Assembly (NCBI RefSeq): GCF_030269765.1
Contig: NZ_BSTX01000003.1
Location: 62,001 to 126,000, forward strand
Direction of reading: 5' to 3'
DNA from: Actinorhabdospora filicis
GTDB taxonomy: Bacteria > Actinomycetota > Actinomycetes > Mycobacteriales > Micromonosporaceae
DNA length: 64,000 nucleotides
The number at the start of each line of letters is the position of its first letter. Positions within the stretch are counted from its first letter, which is position 1. Below the pieces are notes generated by a model. That model searched no databases, was not told where the DNA came from, and was given only the letters and a program-made list of their open reading frames with translations. The position numbers and the translations under genes are program-made. Below are positions 57,690 through 64,000 of the stretch, piece by piece.

Positions 57690-58870
57690 TGTGATCTCCT
57701 CATGATGACCAGCCAGGATGTCGCATCGACCACGAATTCGGGTTCGGGATTACCGTTGCGATTCATGGTTTCGATGATGCGGGAGATTCCCCGGCCGAAC
57801 CGGTTGACGTATCCCAGAGATTTCATGGCCGCGGCCAGCGACGGATTGCGGTAGTCATTCGTCCGGGTGAAATTGTCGGGCCGTACCTGGCCGTAAGGGC
57901 CGCCGGGATTACTGATCTCGATCCGGTCGTCGAACCAGCTGATTCGGACGGCGGCGTTGGAGCTCTCATAGTTTCGGTGCATGATGGCGTTCATGCACGC
58001 TTCCCGTAGCGCCTCGATCGGGTAGTCCGGTCGTGTTTCCTCGCGCAGATCGCCCGTAGGGTGAATGGACTTGCGATTGTGGGCGCGCAGGAGTGCGCTG
58101 AGCGGGCGCTCCAGGTCGGTGATGTTGTACCGAAGCTCCTGGTCGTCGCCGATGTCGCCGGTGACATCCTTGCTTAGGTATCGGATGAATTGCACGTATG
58201 CGCCGGGGATCCGGTTTCTCGGATCGAATCCCAGGACCAGGTGCCCGAGTACGGTCGGCACGCCGTCGGCGTCGGTCATGCGGGCGGCCGCGAGCTGTTG
58301 CGGGATCGGCCGTCCGTTCTCTTCCAGGACCGACCTGTCCACTGTCGCCGGTAGGTAGTCGTGCCGGAAGAGGCCGAGGTCGAGTTCCTCGACCGTGCTG
58401 CCGAGCACCGGGTGGCTGTCGAAAGGCTGGTGGAAATGGATGCGCCGCTCACTGAGGATGCGCTCCTCGTCGGCGACGGCCTTTCGCGTCGACGGACCCG
58501 AGCGTACGTAGACGATGTTGTCGAACCGCACTGGAGGAGTCCGCGACGCCTCCACCCTGATCCGGATGACCGGCTTCCCCCGGTACGGGGCCGCGCTGAC
58601 CTGGATCGTCGGGACGTCCAGGATCTTTCCCTCGTTGCGCATGTTGGAGAACGCGAGGAGCATCGCGTCGGAGGTGTCCGTGCCCTCGACCGGGGTGCCG
58701 TCGTCGTTGACCCCGATGAGGATGTCGCCACCTCCGCGACGACCGAGATCGTTGGCCATCGCACAGATCGCCTTGCGGATGTCATCGCGCTTCGTCTTCT
58801 GCGACTCGCGCTTGAACTCCAGGGCGATGGTCTCCTGCGTTCCGAGCAGGTCGGCGAGGTCCTCGGTCAT
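57686..58870 (-). CDS. Schlafen/AlbA-like protein with HATPase_c_4-type C-domain
   Basis: A 394-residue protein of the COG2865 kind. The AlbA_2/Schlafen fold fills the first ~150 residues: ETIALEFKRESQKTKRDDIRKAICAMAND with the Glu/Lys active-site-like residues, GGGDILIGVNDDGTPVEGTD, and VRIRVEASRTPPVRFDN and YVRSGPSTRKA. The C-part has IEALREACMNAIMHRNYESSNAAVRISWFDDRIEISNPGGPYG (in blocks), then RNPSLAAAMKSLGYVNRFGRGI, the HATPase_c_4 region. Such proteins bind nucleic acid and may act as RNases or regulators. It starts 46 bp after brxD and overlaps the ParA-like gene by 4 bp. Confidence 0.85.
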   Translation of the reverse strand: MTEDLADLLGTQETIALEFKRESQKTKRDDIRKAICAMANDLGRRGGGDILIGVNDDGTPVEGTDTSDAMLLAFSNMRNEGKILDVPTIQVSAAPYRGKPVIRIRVEASRTPPVRFDNIVYVRSGPSTRKAVADEERILSERRIHFHQPFDSHPVLGSTVEELDLGLFRHDYLPATVDRSVLEENGRPIPQQLAAARMTDADGVPTVLGHLVLGFDPRNRIPGAYVQFIRYLSKDVTGDIGDDQELRYNITDLERPLSALLRAHNRKSIHPTGDLREETRPDYPIEALREACMNAIMHRNYESSNAAVRISWFDDRIEISNPGGPYGQVRPDNFTRTNDYRNPSLAAAMKSLGYVNRFGRGISRIIETMNRNGNPEPEFVVDATSWLVIMRRSQ

Positions 58871-58916
58871 CCTCTGATCCTCTCAGACCCGGGCTGGGCG
58901 GCCGGGCATGATCGCT

Positions 58917-60218
58917 TCACAGATCCAGCTCCACGTCATCGGCCGATCCGGCCGCGTTCCGCTCGATCTCCGACAGCTCGCCGGTGCTGATCGTCAAGGT
59001 GTAGTGCCGGCGCGGGTCGAAGTCCTCGAACTGGTCGACCCGGTCCAGGACCTGCTCTACGAGCTTGCGCAGGAACAGCCTCGGCGCGATGCCCACCTTC
59101 CCGCCGAGCCCGCCCGTCACGGCGACCGCCAGGTCCGTCACGTAGGCGTCGTCGACGACCTGCGCGACCCTCTTGTGTGCTCCATCGGCGTACAGGTCCC
59201 GGATCACCCGTCCGAGCTCGGCGAGCTTGCCGAGGTCGAAGCCGGTGAGCCGGATCTGCACCGCCCGTGGGTTGTCGAAGCGCGGATCGGCGAAGTCCGT
59301 CGCGAGCCGCTGCGCCAACGGCGCGAGCCGCTGGATTCCTTGCGTCCCGTCGAAGAATGGTGGCGTCCCGGTGATCATCAGGTACAGGCCGGGGAAGCGC
59401 CCGCCGTCCACCTCATCGAGGAGCTGGCGGAGCGCGTTGAGGCCCTTCTCCCGCACGTCCGACCGGACTCGCTGGAGCGTCTCGATCTCGTCGAGTACCA
59501 CCAGGAGCCCGCCGTGCCCGGAGTCGCGCAGGACGGTCAGCAGCCCTTGCAGGAATCCCAGGGCTCCGAAATGGTCGAGGTCTCCCTTCACCCCGGCCGC
59601 CCGCTTCACGTTCGCCGCGACATTGGGCTGCCCGCCGATCCAGGCGATCAGGCCCTCGGCCAGCTCGTGGTCCCCGGACAGCAGCGCCCGCCGGTACGCC
59701 CGCAGTGCTGCAGCGAACGCAGGAGTCGTCCGTGCGACCTGCGCGAGCCGACGCTCCATGAGCTCCTCGACCGCCGACGCCAGTTCGTCGGCGTCGGTGA
59801 GGGCGCGCTCTGCCAGGACGTCCTCTTCGAGCGTGTAGAACCACCCGTCGATGATGTCCCGCAACGCAGATGGCGGCTGTGCTGCCGTCGATAGTCGCTC
59901 CACGAGGCGCCGGTACACCGTTTCCAGGCGATGCAGGGGCGTTTCGGTCTCCGAGATCTGGATCTCGGCGGTGGCGAACCCTCGCCGTTTGGCCCGCTCG
60001 GCGAGCCATCGCGCGAAGAAGGTCTTGCCGGACCCGTACTCGCCGCGTACCGCCTTGAACACCGCGCCGCCACCGGCGACGGTGTCCAGCTCGGCGTCGA
60101 TCGCCGTCTCGAAACGGTCCAGCCCCACCGCGAACAGGTCGAGGCCGTTGTACGGGACGGTCCCGCGGCGCAAGGCGTCGATCACCTCACGGCGGCGGGC
60201 CGGGCTGACGCCGCTCAT
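58917..60218 (-). CDS. brxD: BREX ATP-binding protein BrxD
   Basis: A 433-residue AAA-type ATPase of the DUF2791 group. It opens SPARRREVIDALRRGTVPYNGLDLFAVGLDRFETAIDAELD (in blocks), has Walker A RGEYGSGKTFFARWLA (59-66), then the acidic strand GLLVVLDEIETLQRVRSDVR as Walker B, and the family pattern GGRFPGLYLMITGTPPFFDGTQGIQRL. In type 2 BREX systems brxD follows pglZ, as here with a 4-bp overlap. It is presumed to act as a defence-complex ATPase. The gap of 46 bp to the next gene marks the junction to the embedded module. Confidence 0.9.
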   Translation of the reverse strand: MSGVSPARRREVIDALRRGTVPYNGLDLFAVGLDRFETAIDAELDTVAGGGAVFKAVRGEYGSGKTFFARWLAERAKRRGFATAEIQISETETPLHRLETVYRRLVERLSTAAQPPSALRDIIDGWFYTLEEDVLAERALTDADELASAVEELMERRLAQVARTTPAFAAALRAYRRALLSGDHELAEGLIAWIGGQPNVAANVKRAAGVKGDLDHFGALGFLQGLLTVLRDSGHGGLLVVLDEIETLQRVRSDVREKGLNALRQLLDEVDGGRFPGLYLMITGTPPFFDGTQGIQRLAPLAQRLATDFADPRFDNPRAVQIRLTGFDLGKLAELGRVIRDLYADGAHKRVAQVVDDAYVTDLAVAVTGGLGGKVGIAPRLFLRKLVEQVLDRVDQFEDFDPRRHYTLTISTGELSEIERNAAGSADDVELDL

Positions 60219-62923
60219 CGGGTGCCCCCCAGAAACTGCTCGGCGAGCAGATCGCGGTCGAGCTCAAGGGTCCGGCCACCGTCGATACGGGTGAGCACCT
60301 GGTAGCCGTCCAAATTGAGGATCCGGCTCAGCTGCGAGATGTACCCGTCGATCCGGAACAGCGGCAGGCCCGTGATCTCGGCGGCCCGGGCGATGGGAAG
60401 CCGCCCACCGGCCTCGTCGAGCCCATCGATGAGGGCCGCGACCTTGTCGCCGTCGAGCTTCGTCCGCCCGAACTTGAGCATGGTGGTGAACTGCGCCGTG
60501 CCAACGACGCGCGCCCCCAGACCATCGGCAGCGGCCGGAAGCGTCTCGGGACCGAAGAGAGTCTCGTCCTGTACGGGACGCCGACCGGCGGGAGCCTGTT
60601 CGGCCATGGCGGCGGGAAGTCGACCCCACCACTGGGGCTCGTGGTTGCTGCTGGGGGTGAGGGTGTCCCAGTCCGCCGGAACCGACATGCCGACGGGGAG
60701 GTACACCAGAACGGGGATGGCCATCTCCGCGAGTGAGGCACCACCGTGGTAGCCGGCCTTGCGCATCCGGTACCGCAGACTCTCGTCATAGGCGGCCACG
60801 ATGCGGCCGTTTCCGTGCACGACACGGTCGCCGTCGAGCAGGACCTCGCCATCGTCCACCGCATCGGTCGGCGCCCGGAACCGTGCGCTCTCCCCGGACG
60901 TACCGGCGCGCCCGCCGTAGTCGCGGATGTGCCCGTGGTCGGAGGTGATGATCACCGGGCGGCCGGCGTTGGCCGCTTCCCGCATCAGCGGTGCGAGGTA
61001 GTCGACGGTATCGAGCGTCCATAGTGGAGCACTGATCCGCTCATCGGCCTGGAGCGCGTCGTCGATGCTGTTCAGGACCACCCCGACGACTGCCTTCGGA
61101 TCCATGAGCGCGTCGCGCAGCTCGTCGGGGATCGTGCTGCCCGGGGTGCCACGAAGGTCGTCTTTGTGGAACAGCCGCGCGGGACGGCCCTTCCAGAAGG
61201 CGGTGAAGCCGGTGTCCTCGGCCTTCTGCCCGCCGGCCGTGAGCGAACCGGTCAGCAGGCTGGTACGCGAGTAGGTCGTCATCGACGGGATCACCGCCAA
61301 AGCGCCTTCACGCCCGGCGGCGTTACGTCCCGCCTCGATCCAGTCGCCGACCCGGGCGAGGTCCTCGCCGATCGCGGTGGCATCGGCGGCGCTCATGCCG
61401 TCGATGACGATCAGGAGCGGCGTCCCCCTGGTCACCAGCGGGCGTGCGACACGACGCATGAGGTTCTCGGCGAGGAGCATGTGCTCGGTCTCGCGCCCCT
61501 TCCACGCCGCGAGCTTGAGCGCGAACGCCCGGTCGAGGGTCGTCCGGCGCTCGCGGACCGCCGTGAACAGGGCACGGTAGACGCGTGCCGCCGTCGGCGA
61601 GTCCGTGGTATCGGCCCAGGCGAGGACCCGCAGGGCCCGGTCGACCCAGCCGCCCACGCGGATCTGCCAGGTGAGTCCCTCCTCAAGAGAGGCGAACACC
61701 GGTGTCTCGATAGAGAGCCAGCGCAGCAGGCGGATCGCATTGGACGCGGCGGCCATCGGCCGTCGATGGACCGGCTCGGAACGCTTGGCCAGCCGGTGCT
61801 CCACCAGGAGCACATAGGCCGCCTCGGCGGCCTCCAGACGCCGCCGGTCGGGCTTGGAGCGTGCGGCGCCGATGGCCTTGGCCAGGTCGTCGAGACGGCG
61901 GCGGAACCCCTCGGGAAGCACCCGGCTGTGCTCGGCGAGATCGCCGACCCTCAGCTCGCCCAGCAGCGCGCCGGCCCGCGCGTACATGTCCTCGGCGTCC
62001 TGGGCGTGCGCACCCTCGGTCCACCGCTCCACCAGGGCCGCGCACGTACGCCCGAACGTACGCAAGGACGCCTCACTGGGCGGCGGTTCGGGGAGATGGC
62101 GTTCCAGCCTGATCCGGGCGTCCCGGACCTGCTCGGGGGCGGGATGCCGGTCGGTGTAGAGCTCATCGACGACCAGCCCGAGCGGAATCGCGTCGGCGAG
62201 CTTCCCGGCGTGCGTCTTTCGCGGGTCGGCGAGGCTGAGCACGATCTCGGCGACCGGGCCGATGGTCTCGCCGAGGTGGCTCGTGATGCCTTCGCGCTCC
62301 TCTTTCGGAAGGTCTCCGAAGGAGGCGAAGGCACCGGGCCGGCGGCTCCAGGTGAGCAGTGTGGCCGGGTCGATGCTCTCCCCGGGCGGGAACCCGAGTC
62401 TGAGCGCGGCAAGGCGCTGGAGGAGGTCGCGGGCGCGCAGAACGGGCGTGCGGGCGCGGGCGACCCGCCGCAGTAGGTCGCCATCGCCGAGGACCGCCTC
62501 CACGAGCCACCGGTAGCGGCTCGTCTGGAGCACCGGGTCCAGCCGGTCGGCACCGGTCTCACCGAGCAGCACATCCCACAGCCCGAGGCTGAAGACCCGC
62601 TGCTCGACGACCCGGGCGAGCACGTTCGGGCCGAGCTCCTCCTCCCGGAACGGGCTGAGGACGATCAGCAACTCGTGCTCGCTCCGCGAGTCGATGGCGT
62701 CGAGGACGGCGAGCACGCTGCGGGCGGGGCGGACCCGCACGGTGTGCGCGGTGCCGTCCTCGCCGTCGATCTTCAGCAGCTCGTCCCCGGTCCAGTCCGC
62801 CGAAGCGCGCAGCAGCATGACCGGTGGCACATTGTGCGAACCGGTCCGTTTGCGGACGAGCCCCCGCGCCTCACCGAGGATGAGGTGCGGCTGAACCACG
62901 GGAACATCGGCGGTCACTGTCAT
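60215..62923 (-). CDS. pglZ: BREX type 2 protein PglZ
   Basis: A 902-residue alkaline-phosphatase-superfamily protein, the hallmark of BREX/Pgl systems. The metal site motifs are LLIVIDGMSAADATAIG (about residue 507, Asp), PSMTTYSRTSLLTG (nucleophile Thr/Ser), and PVIITSDHGHIRDYGG (about 660, DHGH). The N-terminal ~450 residues are helical and specific to the long PglZ of type 2. I prefer ATG 62923, 2 bp after the pglY stop; TTG 62944 is in frame. It is probably a phosphodiesterase-like enzyme essential for phage restriction. Confidence 0.92.
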   Translation of the reverse strand: MTVTADVPVVQPHLILGEARGLVRKRTGSHNVPPVMLLRASADWTGDELLKIDGEDGTAHTVRVRPARSVLAVLDAIDSRSEHELLIVLSPFREEELGPNVLARVVEQRVFSLGLWDVLLGETGADRLDPVLQTSRYRWLVEAVLGDGDLLRRVARARTPVLRARDLLQRLAALRLGFPPGESIDPATLLTWSRRPGAFASFGDLPKEEREGITSHLGETIGPVAEIVLSLADPRKTHAGKLADAIPLGLVVDELYTDRHPAPEQVRDARIRLERHLPEPPPSEASLRTFGRTCAALVERWTEGAHAQDAEDMYARAGALLGELRVGDLAEHSRVLPEGFRRRLDDLAKAIGAARSKPDRRRLEAAEAAYVLLVEHRLAKRSEPVHRRPMAAASNAIRLLRWLSIETPVFASLEEGLTWQIRVGGWVDRALRVLAWADTTDSPTAARVYRALFTAVRERRTTLDRAFALKLAAWKGRETEHMLLAENLMRRVARPLVTRGTPLLIVIDGMSAADATAIGEDLARVGDWIEAGRNAAGREGALAVIPSMTTYSRTSLLTGSLTAGGQKAEDTGFTAFWKGRPARLFHKDDLRGTPGSTIPDELRDALMDPKAVVGVVLNSIDDALQADERISAPLWTLDTVDYLAPLMREAANAGRPVIITSDHGHIRDYGGRAGTSGESARFRAPTDAVDDGEVLLDGDRVVHGNGRIVAAYDESLRYRMRKAGYHGGASLAEMAIPVLVYLPVGMSVPADWDTLTPSSNHEPQWWGRLPAAMAEQAPAGRRPVQDETLFGPETLPAAADGLGARVVGTAQFTTMLKFGRTKLDGDKVAALIDGLDEAGGRLPIARAAEITGLPLFRIDGYISQLSRILNLDGYQVLTRIDGGRTLELDRDLLAEQFLGGTR

Positions 62924-62925
62924 GA

Positions 62926-64000
62926 TCAGGCCATTCTGCGCCAAGTGATCTCGTAGCGCCCCTCTGGATCCTTGGCGAGTTGGGTGCGCAGCTCGTCGAG
63001 GACGTCGAAGGAGTCCTTGCCGAAGGTCCGGCGGGTCACAGCTGGTGCCTCACCGGGGGCCGGAGGTGCGGCGGCGACCGGAGGAGGCGTCGCAGGCCCT
63101 GGCGCAGGGTCCTGAACCGCTCTCCGGGCCAGCAGTTCGGTGGCCTCCTTGGTGACCTGGCGCAGCACGGGAGCCAGCGCCTTGCCCTGCTCGTCAGCGG
63201 CGGCGGTACCCCGCAGCAGCTCCAGAAGGGAGGCCGAGGCCTCGTCACTTCCGGAGGTGGTGACCAGACTGCCGAGGATCGGCCACTGAGCCATCCGCAG
63301 GTCGTGCGCGACCGTGGAGGCGGTGTCGAGGCTCTTGCGGTACACCGCGGTATCCGCAGGGAGTTCGGCGGCGGCGAGGGCTTTGACCAGCGCCGTCGGG
63401 TCCTCGATCGGGCCTAGCGCCGTGACAAGTTTGAGCGTGGCCTCCGCGGTCGCCAGGCGTGGGCTGCCAGCGGTGAGTCCGAGGACGCCGGAGTGCTTGA
63501 CCAGCTCGTTTCGCAGTCCGGTGACGTGGCTGTCCATCGCACGACACCGCTCGCGAACGGCGCTCGCGATGGCGGTGACCGATCGGGAGGTGTAGGCCTC
63601 ACGCCGCGGTCCCTCGAAGATCTCCACGGCCCGCTTGAGCGCGAGGTCGAACTCCGACCGGGACGGCAGTGCCTGCTTGCGCAGGTACATGTCCGCATGA
63701 AGCTCGCCGATACCCGGGTTGGTCGCCTGGATCTTGCCGCTGCGGATCCAGACTCGGTCGGCGCGGATGGCATAGAAGCAGACCAGCAGGTCGACGACCA
63801 TCGCGGGGAGACCGGGGAACTTCTCACCGATCCAGCGGCGCAGCAGGCCGACGCTCAGGTCGTCGTCGGCCATCTTCTCCTGGGCCGCGCGCTGGTCGAG
63901 GTCGGTGAGCCAGTCGTCGCGCAGGACCATGACCTCGCCGACGGTGGCGATACCGAGCGGGTTGGCGATCCGCTTGAGGGTCGGCAACTCAGAACCGTCG
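62926..64000 (-). CDS. pglY: BREX type 2 ATPase PglY, C-terminal part (cut by window end)
   Basis: About 357 C-terminal codons of a larger protein; the frame is open to the window edge, so the N-terminal ATPase part lies outside. The visible part contains LGIATVGEVMVLRDDWLTDLDQRAAQ, a winged-helix-like stretch around PGLPAMVVDLLVCFYAIRADRVWIR, RVWIRSGKIQATNPGI, a helical domain and a Pro/Ala-rich linker before FGKDSFDVLDELRTQLAKDPEGRYEITWRRM. The order pglY-pglZ-brxD and the match to the C-part of PglY/BrxC-type (DUF6079) proteins support the call. pglW and pglX should lie further upstream. Confidence 0.82.
   Translation of the reverse strand, partial: DGSELPTLKRIANPLGIATVGEVMVLRDDWLTDLDQRAAQEKMADDDLSVGLLRRWIGEKFPGLPAMVVDLLVCFYAIRADRVWIRSGKIQATNPGIGELHADMYLRKQALPSRSEFDLALKRAVEIFEGPRREAYTSRSVTAIASAVRERCRAMDSHVTGLRNELVKHSGVLGLTAGSPRLATAEATLKLVTALGPIEDPTALVKALAAAELPADTAVYRKSLDTASTVAHDLRMAQWPILGSLVTTSGSDEASASLLELLRGTAAADEQGKALAPVLRQVTKEATELLARRAVQDPAPGPATPPPVAAAPPAPGEAPAVTRRTFGKDSFDVLDELRTQLAKDPEGRYEITWRRMA

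Noticed and set aside
1..64000. CRISPR array, rRNA, IS element
   Set aside because: No regularly spaced direct repeats, rRNA segments or transposase-like reading frames were found on reading both strands.

Overview
The window is very GC-rich DNA from a filamentous-type actinomycete. The evidence is the strong GC bias at third codon positions, many GTG and TTG starts, 4-bp start/stop overlaps, a SARP-type regulator, NarL-type two-component genes and an alpha2-type glycyl-tRNA synthetase. I place it in Actinomycetia, perhaps near Streptosporangiales/Thermomonosporaceae, but the family is a guess. No rRNA, tRNA, CRISPR array, insertion sequence or integrase was recognised.

Region 1 (0-11.3 kb) is ordinary chromosomal content. 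It holds a TetR regulator divergent from an NmrA-like reductase around a long palindrome, a methyltransferase, glycyl-tRNA synthetase with a clear terminator, an orphan 66-residue peptide and an MHS-type transporter. It also holds an operon of two duplicated flavoprotein oxidoreductases plus an Asp/Glu-racemase-like protein, and a HipA-like kinase/DUF3037 pair.

Region 2 (11.4-21.5 kb) is the most unusual part. A SARP/NB-ARC/TPR activator precedes a divergent cluster. On the minus strand lie a 47-residue one-TM peptide, an SdpA-family protein, an SdpB-family membrane protein and a tandem GNAT acetyltransferase. On the plus strand lie a 29-residue peptide ending in two cysteines, a hairpin, a radical SAM/SPASM maturase, an MFS exporter and an unknown 353-residue protein. 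The divergent promoter region carries hexamers repeated at 11 and 22 bp, the spacing used by SARP activators. I read this as a peptide natural-product locus joining Sdp-type toxin maturation with radical SAM chemistry, a combination I do not recognise as described.

Region 3 (21.5-40.9 kb) holds a PP2C phosphatase divergent from a LuxR regulator, a threonine/serine dehydratase, a TetR/flavin monooxygenase pair with its operator, and a siderophore uptake locus with an iron box. It continues with a uronate module (beta-helix protein, uronate dehydrogenase, glucarate dehydratase-like), a 59-residue peptide with ten cysteines, a thioesterase, and a helical-protein/DUF1023 hydrolase/lipoprotein trio.

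Region 4 (41-64 kb) is a defence island in two blocks. The first is a complete type II Wadjet operon (jetABCD). The second, after dusB, an MMPL transporter and a NarL-type two-component pair, is the distal half of a type 2 BREX (Pgl) operon: pglY (cut by the window end), pglZ, brxD and brxHI. A Schlafen/AlbA-like protein and a ParA-like ATPase are embedded in it, translationally coupled to brxHI. All functions are inferred from sequence reading; no database search was run.
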